Part shown: piece by piece, positions 15,893-27,701 of the stretch
Numbering within the stretch: position 1 is the stretch's first letter
Layout: each line of letters begins with the position of its first letter
Assembly (NCBI GenBank): GCA_947175645.1
Contig: CAMWNP010000028.1
Span: forward strand, 1 to 38,197
Reading direction: 5' to 3'
DNA from: an uncultured Porphyromonadaceae bacterium
Lineage (GTDB): Bacteria > Bacteroidota > Bacteroidia > Bacteroidales > Muribaculaceae
DNA length: 38,197 nucleotides
The notes under the pieces: model-generated
The model's database searches: none
What the model saw: the letters and a program-made list of their open reading frames with translations, nothing else
Told to the model about the DNA's origin: nothing
Program-made: the position numbers and the translations under genes

Positions 15893-18523
15893 ATGATGAA
15901 ATACGATGAACTTCAGGAGAAAGTGATAAATATCAGCAGTGGCGAACATCTGGTGCTTGCTCCTCCGGGATGCGGAAAGACCGCCATCCTTGCCGAGAGG
16001 GTCTGCCGGGCGGTGAAACGTGGCGTGAAGCCGTCGGAAATGCTATGTCTGACATTCACCAACCGGGCGGCGCGTGGCATGGAAGGTCGTATATCACTGA
16101 TGGGCGGGACAGCGCTGACAGAAGAACTTTTTGTAGGCAATATCCATCGGTTCTGTGCCAACTACCTGTTCAGTAACGGATACGTGGCGCAGTCAGGAAA
16201 TATTCTTGACGAGAAGGATACTTTTTCTATTTTCGAGGAACTGATGCCGGAGTCAGATTCAGATAAGCGGGAGTACTACCGTAACGATCACTTGAATTCC
16301 ATCATGAAATTCGAGCACCTGATGCATCAGTTAAGACATGATCATCCATCGGACATCCTGGTGGATGTGCCTGATTTGCCTACGCTTGCACTGCGTGCGC
16401 TATGTGATGCCGCAGGACTGCCGCCAAAACGTAAGAGTCTTGTAAGGCTTATGGATTCGATAGATGCCATTGAAGAGAGGGTTGATGATCCGCGACCCCA
16501 CGCTGTGGCAATACACTGGTTGCGGATGGCTGCCGGGTACAGATTGTATAAACAGCAGAATAACCTAATTGACTTCGATGATATACTGCTGCTGGCCTAC
16601 GATGCACTCCGTGCCGACGCAGATCATCGCCGTTACCCTTGGCTTCAGATCGATGAGGTGCAGGATCTGAGTCCGCTGCAACTTGCGGTGGCTGACCTGC
16701 TGAAAGAGGAAAAAGGAGAATCCGTGGCATTGTATCTGGGTGATGCCCAGCAGGCTATATTCTCATTTATCGGGGCCGACCTGACCACGCTTGACAGATT
16801 GCGCACCCGCTGCGGGGAGAATTTCCACTCCTTGTCACGCAACTATCGTTCTCCCCGTTATCTGCTTGATCTGTTCAATGAATATGCGGTGGAGAATTTG
16901 GGCGCAAATCCTGAGCATCTGCCTGTGGCCGAGAACGATACGCCTGCCGGAAAAAATGATCTCCGGCTGTTCCTGACCGAGAATAATCTGACCTCGCCAT
17001 CCTATGTGGCACGTGTGGCGGAATCTTACGCGGTTAATGAAACATGTGCCGTGATAGTGTCACGCAACACTGAGGCTGACGAGATTTCAGCCCAACTGGA
17101 GGGGGTGCCCCATTTCAAGATTTCCGGTACGGATTTCTTTTCTACCACCGGGATGCAGATGATTCTGTCACACTTGAACATACTGTCGATGGAGTTCAAT
17201 TTTCTTGCCTGGACACGCCTGTTCCATTCAATGGGGATGGTTAAGAGTCTGGCGCAGGGACGCCGCACCATGCGTCGCCTGATGGATGCCGGAATCACTC
17301 CCACTGATTTTTTCCGGGATGACAACCGCAGTTATATCACTGCATTCAAAGAGCGGGTGGAAGGATCAACGGTGATTTATGATACGGAGACCACCGGACT
17401 TGATGTGACGCGTGATGATATTGTCCAGATCGCCGCCATGAAAATTATCGACGGTGAGGTTACTGACAGGATTAACCTGATGCTGCACACTGAACTTCCT
17501 ATACCTGAAAAGTTAGGCGACCTGGATAATCCTCTTGTTAAAGAATATGCATCCACGCCTCATCTTACCAGGGCCGAGGGCTTGAGACGATTCATGGAGT
17601 TTGCCGAAGGGGCGGTTCTTGTGGGACACAATGTGGAGTTCGACTATAACATACTTGATTATAACCTCAGACGCGATCTACCCGGAACAAAACTTGCCGA
17701 TATACATCCTGAACGATATGACACCCTGAAACTTGCACGGTTGATCTATCCTTCGCTCAAGAGTCATAAACTGAAGGACCTGCTTGCGCAACTGGGTCTG
17801 GAGGGAGAGAATTCACATCTGGCAAACGATGATATTGAGGCTACATATTCGCTTATGAAGCATTTGCTGGAAAAATCGTCAGCCCCGGAATTCAGTCTTG
17901 AACACCGGAAAATCTGGGAACGGGCCGTGGATAAATTCGGTGCAAAAGTGCGCGAGGTTTACGGAGATATTTACATTACGGGAAAACAGAAACTGTTTGC
18001 CGATGGGGGCCGAACCGCACTGGTGGATGAGATTGACCGACTCTCCTCACTTCTCGCGGACAATGACCGCTACCCGTCACTTATGCCGAAAATCGATTAT
18101 GTTAAAGAGTTCGTGCAGCAGAAAATCGACTCATCGGCAGGAACGGGAGTGACCCTTTCCGATCAGTTGGGGAGGATGGTGATGGAACTGAACACATATA
18201 GGGAGGCGGACTTGTGTGAGGCCGGAATCATCCGTGACAGGCTTTTCATAGCCACGGTGCATAAAGCCAAGGGGCTGGAGTTCGATAATGTGATTGTCTA
18301 CGGCGCGGTTGACGGAGTGTATCCCTCGTTCCTGTCACGCAGCGAAGCGGACCGCCTGGAAGATGCCCGCAAACTTTATGTAGCCCTGACCCGCGCCCGA
18401 CGCCGGCTGTTTATTCACGGCTATCATAATTATGTGGGGGTGTCGCGCAAAGGTAACACCTTTTCAATGGAAAAGGAACTTTCACCTTTCCTGTCAGCGG
18501 TCAGACATCATTTTGAGAAATGA
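15893..18523 (+). CDS. SF1 (UvrD/Rep-like) helicase with embedded DnaQ-like 3'-5' exonuclease
   Basis: An 876-residue fusion. The helicase half opens with the Q-motif and Walker A APPGCGKT (K29). DEVQD in LQIDEVQDLSP is the Walker B/motif II, and YLGDAQQAIFSFIGAD (motif III) and LSRNYRSP (motif IV) follow. A DnaQ-like exonuclease is then inserted at about 490-670. Its ExoI motif is YDTETTGL (D497, E499), ExoII is VGHNVEFDYNIL and ExoIII is HLANDDIEATYSL. Helicase motifs V and VI follow at the C-terminus: VHKAKGLEFDNVIVYG and YVALTRARRRL. All catalytic residues of both activities are present. It probably unwinds and trims DNA ends during repair or recombination. It stands alone with its own promoter. 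Start: ATG 15893, with a second Met immediately after. Confidence 0.9.
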   Translation: MMKYDELQEKVINISSGEHLVLAPPGCGKTAILAERVCRAVKRGVKPSEMLCLTFTNRAARGMEGRISLMGGTALTEELFVGNIHRFCANYLFSNGYVAQSGNILDEKDTFSIFEELMPESDSDKREYYRNDHLNSIMKFEHLMHQLRHDHPSDILVDVPDLPTLALRALCDAAGLPPKRKSLVRLMDSIDAIEERVDDPRPHAVAIHWLRMAAGYRLYKQQNNLIDFDDILLLAYDALRADADHRRYPWLQIDEVQDLSPLQLAVADLLKEEKGESVALYLGDAQQAIFSFIGADLTTLDRLRTRCGENFHSLSRNYRSPRYLLDLFNEYAVENLGANPEHLPVAENDTPAGKNDLRLFLTENNLTSPSYVARVAESYAVNETCAVIVSRNTEADEISAQLEGVPHFKISGTDFFSTTGMQMILSHLNILSMEFNFLAWTRLFHSMGMVKSLAQGRRTMRRLMDAGITPTDFFRDDNRSYITAFKERVEGSTVIYDTETTGLDVTRDDIVQIAAMKIIDGEVTDRINLMLHTELPIPEKLGDLDNPLVKEYASTPHLTRAEGLRRFMEFAEGAVLVGHNVEFDYNILDYNLRRDLPGTKLADIHPERYDTLKLARLIYPSLKSHKLKDLLAQLGLEGENSHLANDDIEATYSLMKHLLEKSSAPEFSLEHRKIWERAVDKFGAKVREVYGDIYITGKQKLFADGGRTALVDEIDRLSSLLADNDRYPSLMPKIDYVKEFVQQKIDSSAGTGVTLSDQLGRMVMELNTYREADLCEAGIIRDRLFIATVHKAKGLEFDNVIVYGAVDGVYPSFLSRSEADRLEDARKLYVALTRARRRLFIHGYHNYVGVSRKGNTFSMEKELSPFLSAVRHHFEK

Positions 18524-18567
18524 TTGGTCCACAACGGTACAGCCTTTAACACTCCTCCTGCCCGACA

Positions 18568-18617
18568 TACGGTTGGTATGAGGCAAGTTGTTTCATAACG
18601 GAATCATGGCAACCGTA
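18568..18617. repeat. Inverted repeat between convergent genes
   Basis: TACGGTTG (18568-18575) pairs with CAACCGTA (18610-18617), and inside it TATGA (18577-18581) pairs with TCATA (18593-18597). No T-run follows on either strand, so it is not a typical intrinsic terminator, though its place between the convergent helicase and desulfidase genes suggests a shared 3' structure. The rest of 18524-18646 shows nothing. Confidence 0.4.
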
Positions 18618-18646
18618 CACAGGACTACCCTCACACTGTTCCGTAA

Positions 18647-19930
18647 TCACTTTCCTGTCATTATTTCAAGAATCAGACGGTCTGTTTCGTTCATCCCGTC
18701 ATGACCGATCGTAGTCAGATTTCTGATGGATTTGTCAACGTCATCGTCAATAATTCCTTCAACGGATGTGACGCAGTGTCCTTCCATTGCCATCATGGCA
18801 GAAATCATTGCTGTTGACACACCGCTGGTCACTTTCATGGAGCAACTCGGTTTGGCGCCGTCGCATATCATTCCGGTCAGGTTGGCTATCATGTTTTTGG
18901 TTGTTGCCGCGATCTTTTCGTAATCGCCCCCCATCAGATAGCAGAGACCGCAGGCCGATCCTGTAGCGGCTACCACGCATCCGCAGAGAGCCGAGAGTCG
19001 TCCGAGACTCTGTTTGATATATATGACGGTAAGATGGCTCAGCACAAGGGCCCGTATGGTCTGTTCCTCGGAGGCGTAGATTTCCTCGGCGTAGACCACC
19101 ACCGGGAGAGTGGCTGCTATCCCCTGGTTGCCGCTTCCGCTGTTGCTCATCACCGGAATTGCAGCGCCTGCCATTCGGGCGTCACATGCAGCCGAAGTGT
19201 AGGAGAGGATGCGCGAGAATGGAGAGTCGCCCATCATGGAGCGCTGACGTTCGCAGTGCAGGGTACGCCCTACGGCATGTCCGAAATGTCCGGTGAACGA
19301 CTGCTCGGCGATGGACTTATTCAGTCTGCGTGATTCAAGTATGAAGCGTAGTTCATCCAGAGGGGTGGTCATTGCGAACTCCCACACCTTGCGTAGAGAA
19401 AGGTCGACGGTGTTATCATGATTTGTCTCCGTTTTGTCAGACCGCAAATCCAAAAGCACCTGCTCGTCCTTTTGTTCCAGGACGATTGATGTGTGTCCCC
19501 CGGCAATTATGACGCGTGCCGAGTGATTGTCGGCCCGGGTGGTAGCCTCAATATATAGTTTCTCCGTTATGTCAGGTTTCAGTCTTATTTCAATGGCTTG
19601 CGATGCTATCATTTCGCGGGCCTCCTCAACTGCCTGAGGGGTGACATCGCGCAGGACTTCAAGACTATAACTGCTTTTCCCGATAATGGCGCCCAGTGCT
19701 ATGGCCACCGGCAGGCCTATCATGCCTGTTCCCGGTATACCCACGCCCATGGCGTTCTTGAGGATATTGGCACTGAGTTCAACCGTGATGCGCTGCGGGC
19801 GTGATTCGAGAAGTTCTGTTGCACGAGCCACGCTTAAGGCCACGGCTATAGGTTCGGTGCAGCCCATTGCCGGGACCACCTCGCGCTTCATCAGGTCAAT
19901 TATTTCTTCACGTTCCTGTTGTTTAAGCAT
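18647..19930 (-). CDS. L-cysteine desulfidase family protein (UPF0597, CyuA-like)
   Basis: A 427-residue cytoplasmic protein of the YhaM/CyuA family, related to the alpha chain of iron-sulphur serine dehydratases. CyuA breaks L-cysteine into pyruvate, ammonia and sulphide. Visible are MGCTEPIAVALS (C24, the conserved N-terminal cluster cysteine), NAMGVGIPGTGMIGLP, SGSGNQGIAATLPVV and the cysteine-rich GSACGLCYLMGGDYEKI followed by MICDGAKPSCSMKV. These cysteines would hold a [4Fe-4S] cluster. Length is normal for the family. Its ATG is one base after the stop of the upstream PHP phosphatase, so the genes are coupled. Serine as substrate cannot be excluded. No cysteine transporter gene lies nearby. 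Confidence 0.85.
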   Translation of the reverse strand: MLKQQEREEIIDLMKREVVPAMGCTEPIAVALSVARATELLESRPQRITVELSANILKNAMGVGIPGTGMIGLPVAIALGAIIGKSSYSLEVLRDVTPQAVEEAREMIASQAIEIRLKPDITEKLYIEATTRADNHSARVIIAGGHTSIVLEQKDEQVLLDLRSDKTETNHDNTVDLSLRKVWEFAMTTPLDELRFILESRRLNKSIAEQSFTGHFGHAVGRTLHCERQRSMMGDSPFSRILSYTSAACDARMAGAAIPVMSNSGSGNQGIAATLPVVVYAEEIYASEEQTIRALVLSHLTVIYIKQSLGRLSALCGCVVAATGSACGLCYLMGGDYEKIAATTKNMIANLTGMICDGAKPSCSMKVTSGVSTAMISAMMAMEGHCVTSVEGIIDDDVDKSIRNLTTIGHDGMNETDRLILEIMTGK

Positions 19931-19931
19931 T

Positions 19932-20678
19932 TCAGAAGTTGAAAATGTCGTTTTTTACTGTTTTCTCAAGGAGAGGGATATGTTTGCGGTAATCGGATGA
20001 ACGAAGGTAGTTGTCGATTGCCTCAACATGGCGGATGTGATGGACATCCGTTCCCAGAAAGTCCACCATGCCGTTTTTTGCGAGCCATTCTGCTGTTTTC
20101 TTAGCCGTTTTACCGAAGTAACCTGCAAGGCTTAGGAGGTTGACCTGGAACAGGTTCCCGGCCGTGTGAAGTTCCTCGAACCGTTTGGGTGATTCCTGAT
20201 AGTAGGGGAACCGTTCAGGGTGGGCCATGATAACCTTGAATCCCTTGACTTTCAGGTCAAACAGCAGCCGGTCAAGACCAAGCGGCTCCTGAATGTAGGA
20301 GTTTTCCACCAGAAGATAGTTGTCAGGCATTGGAATTATCTGACCTTTGGCGAGTTGATCCATGAAGAGCGGATCGATACGATACTCGGCGGAATAGGCG
20401 AGTCTGACAGGATTTTCAGTGTCGCGGATGCTGTTTGAGAGAGTTTCAAAACCTGCGGCAAGAGTCTCGGGGTTGTTTTCAAAAGTGGTTTCGGTTACGT
20501 GAGATGTGAGGATGATTTGTTCAATACCCCATTTCCGGAGAGCGGCTATGAGTTCAAGCGATTCGTCAACATCTTCGGCACCGTGATCCACACCGGGCAT
20601 AATGTGGCAGTGGACATCAGTGTGGAAGAATAATTTGGGGTCCGCAGATGATTTAGATGTGAAAAAATTGAAGAGCAT
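19932..20678 (-). CDS. CpsB/YwqE-like PHP-domain protein tyrosine phosphatase
   Basis: A 248-residue PHP-family metalloenzyme. The metal-binding HxH is H23/H25 in DVHCHIMPGVDHGAED. Further ligands are in LTSHVTET, MAHPERFPYY and FLGTDVHHIRH near the C-terminus. Members (CpsB, YwqE, CapC) remove phosphate from tyrosine kinases of the Wzc type that control export of capsule or exopolysaccharide. No Wzc-like kinase or Wzy/Wzx gene is in this window, so it works on a partner encoded elsewhere. It is the first gene of a two-gene unit with the desulfidase. Confidence 0.85.
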   Translation of the reverse strand: MLFNFFTSKSSADPKLFFHTDVHCHIMPGVDHGAEDVDESLELIAALRKWGIEQIILTSHVTETTFENNPETLAAGFETLSNSIRDTENPVRLAYSAEYRIDPLFMDQLAKGQIIPMPDNYLLVENSYIQEPLGLDRLLFDLKVKGFKVIMAHPERFPYYQESPKRFEELHTAGNLFQVNLLSLAGYFGKTAKKTAEWLAKNGMVDFLGTDVHHIRHVEAIDNYLRSSDYRKHIPLLEKTVKNDIFNF

Positions 20679-20704
20679 GACAGAGAGAAGAATTGATTAT
20701 GGCA

Positions 20705-20712
20705 CAAATTTA
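20705..20712 (-). promoter_or_regulatory. -7 box of the PHP phosphatase operon
   Basis: On the minus strand TAAATTTG matches the consensus exactly and lies 26 bases upstream of the start codon at 20678. No convincing -33 box is seen. Confidence 0.55.
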
Positions 20713-20781
20713 CGGAAAAATCCTGAAAAAAAGCATATTTAGGAAAAATTAAAGAAATATTTCATCAATAATACTGAATAA

Positions 20782-21870
<1,089 letters not shown>

Positions 21871-21895
21871 TCCGTTATCTGATTCATAACTTACT

Positions 21896-21940
21896 GAGGG
21901 TGAACCGGGCTATCGGCTTGGCTCACCCTCTTCTTTTTTC
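21896..21940 (+). terminator. Intrinsic terminator after gap
   Basis: GAGGGTGA (21896-21903) pairs with TCACCCTC (21923-21930), with further CC/GG pairing inside after one mismatch, followed by TTCTTTTTTC. Confidence 0.85.
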
Positions 21941-21980
21941 TTTACCGGCAAACACATGCCATAACCTTTCTTCTTAAATC

Positions 21981-24309
<2,329 letters not shown>

Positions 24310-24381
24310 GGCGTTTTTCCGGAGGAGGTTCTCTACGGCTGTTATTGCCGGAATACGACGAGTTATAAACGATTTAATGAA

Positions 24382-24546
24382 AGACGGTGTGTCATAATAA
24401 GCCATCTGCGTCGTTGCTTTCGGAAGCGGCTTCGGTCACATACTTAGGTATGCTCCCATCAGCCTCATCCTCAGCGCCTTGCATCTGGCATATTCTGACA
24501 AACCTTAAGAGGGTGTGCCAAAATTTTGTTTTGACACACCCTCTTT
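24382..24546. mobile_element. MITE-like element, copy B
   Basis: A 165-base relative of the element at 13745-13913, in the same orientation. GGTGTGTCA at 24387-24395 is exactly inverted at 24532-24540. A terminal hairpin has arms AAGAGGGTGTG (24507-24517) and CACACCCTCTT (24535-24545) followed by TTAATG. It lies between convergent ligA and the sugar transporter gene, where the hairpin can act as a terminator for ligA. Confidence 0.7.
24507..24546 (+). terminator. Hairpin at the end of MITE copy B
   Basis: A perfect 11-base stem with an AT-rich loop and a short T-run. It is the only terminator-like structure between ligA and the convergent transporter gene, so the element probably provides transcription termination here. 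Confidence 0.5.
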
Positions 24547-24569
24547 AATGTTTAATTATGTATAATAAA

Positions 24570-25907
24570 TCAATCGTTCATTTCCACGCCTTCTTCAACT
24601 TCTTTATTGATTACTTTTGCTGACGCGTCACGACGATAGACGTGAGAGCCGATCAGTGCGTAGAAGAGAATGTAGGCTGCGGCAACAAACAGAACCCAGT
24701 AGGACTGGATGAAGCCGGTGATATCCGCAACGTAGCCCTGGATGAGAGGCAGTATACCTCCACCGCAAACCATTACCATAAATAGTCCGGAAGCGACGGC
24801 TGTGTATTTACCGAGACCTTCAGCCGCAAGATTGAAGATGGCACCCCACATCACAGATGTGCAGAGTCCGCAGAGAACAAGCATTATGATGTTGAGGGGA
24901 GCCTGCATGTCAAGCAGAGGAATATCAACCATTGTAGATGGCATCATGATGGCGCTCACTATGAGGCACATCACGATAACCGCTACTGTAGTAAGCATGA
25001 TTTTGCTGGAAACAATACCACCGATCAATCCTCCAAGCAGACGACCGACGAGCATCAGGAACCAGTATGCACCCACCAGTGAGCCGGCAAGGATAGTGCT
25101 CAGACCGAGTCCGCCGATTTCTTCAGAGCCGGTCATGTAGAGGTTAGCCATGTTGGGTATACCCACTTCCAGACCTACGTAGAGAAAGATTGCTACCACA
25201 CCAAGCAGGTAGTGGCTGAATTTGAAGAGTCCGGAAACTGATGGTTTCTCCACCTTTTTGTTTTCGATTTTCGCTTTAGCCAGTTCTTCGAGAATAGGTT
25301 CGGGAAGTTTTGAAGCCCCGAGAACCACAAGCGCGAGAGCGAATATACCCATGGCGATGAAGAGTGCGGGACGAGCCTGTTCAAGACTGAGCGAGTTGAG
25401 GTTGCTGCCCATGAGGTAGCCTACCAGTACGGGACAGATAGTTGCTGCCAGTGAGTTTGTGGCGCCACCGAACTGGAGCAACTGGTTTCCGGTTTTTCCA
25501 CCGCCGCCGAGAGTGTTGAGCATAGGATTTACTACGGTATTGAGCATACACATAGAGAATCCGGCAACGAATGCACCGGCCATGTAGACGGGGAAAATTA
25601 TGCTCTTGTCTGTGAAAATTGATGATACGAACATGAGTATCACGCCCACCAAACCAACCAGGACGGCTGCTATTGCCGAGAATTTGAATCCTCGTTTCTG
25701 GAGGATGATACCGGCGGGAAGTCCCATGAAAGCGTATGCTATGAAGTTGGCGGCATTACCAAGTTGTGACTGGAAGTTGCTGAGTTGGAGTTGATCTTTC
25801 AGAATCACCCCGAATGGATTCTGGAATCCTGTCACGAAGGAAATCATCGCAAATAGGAAGAACATCACGATGATGGGTAGCGTGTAGTTGGGTTTGTTTT
25901 TTGACAT
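24570..25907 (-). CDS. FHS-family (FucP/GluP-like) sugar:H+ symporter
   Basis: A 445-residue major facilitator with about 12 hydrophobic segments and a central cytoplasmic loop of charged residues (ELAKAKIENKKVEKPS, about 210-225). The N-terminus (VMFFLFAMISFVTGFQNPF..LKDQLQLSNFQSQLGNAANFIAYAFMGLPAGIILQKRGFK) follows the fucose/glucose-galactose permease pattern, including the NxxxAYAxxGxPAG helix 2. It imports a hexose with protons across the inner membrane; the exact sugar is not determined. It starts 51 bases after the yggS stop and may be the last gene of that unit. Confidence 0.8.
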   Translation of the reverse strand: MSKNKPNYTLPIIVMFFLFAMISFVTGFQNPFGVILKDQLQLSNFQSQLGNAANFIAYAFMGLPAGIILQKRGFKFSAIAAVLVGLVGVILMFVSSIFTDKSIIFPVYMAGAFVAGFSMCMLNTVVNPMLNTLGGGGKTGNQLLQFGGATNSLAATICPVLVGYLMGSNLNSLSLEQARPALFIAMGIFALALVVLGASKLPEPILEELAKAKIENKKVEKPSVSGLFKFSHYLLGVVAIFLYVGLEVGIPNMANLYMTGSEEIGGLGLSTILAGSLVGAYWFLMLVGRLLGGLIGGIVSSKIMLTTVAVIVMCLIVSAIMMPSTMVDIPLLDMQAPLNIIMLVLCGLCTSVMWGAIFNLAAEGLGKYTAVASGLFMVMVCGGGILPLIQGYVADITGFIQSYWVLFVAAAYILFYALIGSHVYRRDASAKVINKEVEEGVEMND

Positions 25908-25958
25908 TGGTTTAAGGTATAAAAATGTTAGTTTATGAGTTCTTATATTCTGTTAAGG

Positions 25959-26630
25959 TCAGTATTGTCGTTCACCGAAGATGTCGGTACCGATCCTTAC
26001 CAGTGTGGCTCCGTTTTTGACGGCCAGAGGATAGTCACCGCTCATCCCCATAGAGATTGTGTCGAAACCGCGCAAATCAGGAGCCAGATCAAGTGCCATG
26101 CGGCGAAGTTCGGAAATCTTTTGGAAATCAGCGGAAATGCGCTCGGTGTCATCAGTGTTGGATGCCATTCCCATAACACCGCAGATATGTGTGGCCCTGA
26201 GGTTTTCAAATTTCCGCTCCTTGAAGTAATGGATAAATTCCTCGGGACTAAATCCTGATTTGGTTTCTTCCTGTGCCACATGAATCTGCATAAGCACACG
26301 TGTGGTGACCCCTGCACGGAGCGATTCGGAGTCAATCAGACTGAGAATTTTTTCAGAGTCGACACTTTCTATTAGTGCGGTCTTGCCTATAATCTGTCTG
26401 ACTTTGTTGGTTTGCAGATGTCCTATGAAGTGCCATTGGATATCAGCGGGAAGCATGGGGATTTTCGCTGTCAGTTCCTGTACGCGGCTTTCACCGAAAA
26501 TGCGCTGACCGGCATCGTAGGCCTGGCGGATCATTTCCGCAGGATGGAATTTGCTGACAGCCACCAGCCCGACTCCGATGGGGTCGAGAATCTGATGATA
26601 GTGCCGGATTTTGTCAGCGATGAGTTCCAT
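25959..26630 (-). CDS. YggS-family PLP-binding protein
   Basis: A 223-residue single-domain PLP protein of the YggS/PROSC/PipY family, fold-type III. The PLP lysine is K27 in LVAVSKFHPAEMI. Further family motifs are FGESRVQELTAK, WHFIGHLQTNKV, QIHVAQEETKSGF and ISMGMSGDYPLAV. These proteins are thought to hold and hand over PLP and keep amino-acid and vitamin B6 pools in balance. The start codon overlaps the stop of the upstream DUF4494 gene by one base (TAATG), so translation is coupled. Confidence 0.93.
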   Translation of the reverse strand: MELIADKIRHYHQILDPIGVGLVAVSKFHPAEMIRQAYDAGQRIFGESRVQELTAKIPMLPADIQWHFIGHLQTNKVRQIIGKTALIESVDSEKILSLIDSESLRAGVTTRVLMQIHVAQEETKSGFSPEEFIHYFKERKFENLRATHICGVMGMASNTDDTERISADFQKISELRRMALDLAPDLRGFDTISMGMSGDYPLAVKNGATLVRIGTDIFGERQY

Positions 26631-27070
26631 TATTCCTTGTTGCCGAGTTTAGCGTCGAATACATCCATGATGAGGGTTTCATTGATGGCCTGAATTTCAA
26701 AATCGGCCATGGTGGATTTCATCCCTTCCATGAAATTGTCGTAGGCGCCCTTGAAGTCAGATGCTGCCACAAGCATTGTGGATACTGTTTTCTTTTCAGT
26801 TGCTGTTTTTTCATCAATAGTGATGAAGGCGCATTTCACCAGGTAATATCGGTCAGCGGTGTCATCACGGAATATTTCTGTGATTTTTGTACGTTTGACG
26901 GCGGATATCGAGAAGTCGCCGGATATGAACGGGGTCATTTCTTCAATGATGCGCGCTTCAGCCTCGGTGAAGGAGAGAGCGTCAACCAGATAGGGTTCAT
27001 TGACTTTTTTCACTGCTCCGTTTTCCTGCATTTTGTCGTAACGTACTTTACATTCAAACCAGTTTGCCAT
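26630..27070 (-). CDS. DUF4494 domain-containing protein
   Basis: A 146-residue cytoplasmic protein. Its start, MANWFECKVRYDKMQENG, with LVDALSFTEAEARI and the central FSISAVKRTKITEIF, matches the DUF4494 family, which is found in Bacteroidetes. Function unknown. It is the first gene before yggS and has a -7 box upstream (27164-27171 on the minus strand). Coupling to yggS is the only functional hint. Confidence 0.8.
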   Translation of the reverse strand: MANWFECKVRYDKMQENGAVKKVNEPYLVDALSFTEAEARIIEEMTPFISGDFSISAVKRTKITEIFRDDTADRYYLVKCAFITIDEKTATEKKTVSTMLVAASDFKGAYDNFMEGMKSTMADFEIQAINETLIMDVFDAKLGNKE

Positions 27071-27113
27071 ATCAATAAGGGGTAAGATGTTTAACTATAT
27101 ATTATATAATGTG

Positions 27114-27171
27114 TGGAGACTGTTTTTCGCGGAGTCTCCATTGTCCGTTGATTAAAGTTTCTACAAAATTA
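27114..27171 (-). promoter_or_regulatory. Promoter and leader hairpin of the DUF4494-yggS unit
   Basis: On the minus strand TAATTTTG (27164-27171) is an exact -7 box. Between it and the start codon lies a leader of about 90 bases with a perfect 7-base inverted repeat, TGGAGAC (27114-27120) and GTCTCCA (27134-27140). It has no T-run after it, so it is not an obvious attenuator. A CAAA at 27196-27199 is a possible -33 box but 24 bases away. Confidence 0.5.
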
Positions 27172-27221
27172 GCAAAATAATTTGTTGAACGGACTCAAAT
27201 AGGCAATAAAAAATGTGAAGA

Positions 27222-27701
27222 TTACATCTTGACGTCAGGAGGAAGAATCCTGACGGAGTCAACCGTAATTGTGATGTTGAATGGTGTGGCCTGAACTCGC
27301 GGCCTGCGGCTGAGGTGATAGTAGAAAGAGTTCTGGCGGTCGAATGACGGATAAATAATGAGGCTTGTTTCTCCCGGTGGAATTGTACGGATGATGTGGC
27401 GCGACTGGCGGTGGAGTTGCCGCAGGGAGGTGTCGGTGTAGTTTATGGTTATGAACAGTTCGGTGATTGTATGCTGAGAAAGGTTCGTGAAGTGGAAGGT
27501 TTCCCGGAGAGAGTTCAGGGGCTTGTCAAAACCGGCAATCTGAAAGTCCGTGGTGTCTGGAATTAAAAAAAGCGGAGGGTCAACAACTTCCGGGTTTGAG
27601 AGTTGGCGGGGTCGTGACTTTGGACGTGTGGTGCGTTGAGCCGGTGCTGATTGTGCCAGAAGAGAGAGGAGAGTTGCCAGTAAGAATAATCGGAAAGTCA
27701 T
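27222..27701 (-). CDS. Small exported protein of unknown function
   Basis: A 159-residue protein with a signal peptide (MTFRLFLLATLLSLLAQSAPAQ, cleavage after AQ), then a basic stretch (RTTRPKSRPRQ) and one beta-rich domain (about 40-159; FHFTNLSQHTITELFITINY, IPPGETSLIIYPSFD). The pattern resembles an immunoglobulin-like fold but I cannot name a family. The start is ATG 27701, overlapping the preceding stop in ATGA; a longer frame upstream lies inside the neighbouring gene and lacks a signal peptide. It is the last gene of the rex/PorU-like operon and is likely periplasmic. Confidence 0.65.
   Translation of the reverse strand: MTFRLFLLATLLSLLAQSAPAQRTTRPKSRPRQLSNPEVVDPPLFLIPDTTDFQIAGFDKPLNSLRETFHFTNLSQHTITELFITINYTDTSLRQLHRQSRHIIRTIPPGETSLIIYPSFDRQNSFYYHLSRRPRVQATPFNITITVDSVRILPPDVKM

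Noticed and set aside
27114-27140. Terminator between the DUF4494 gene and the exported-protein operon
   Set aside because: The stem is perfect but only seven bases and no T-run follows on either strand; it lies in the leader of the DUF4494 gene.
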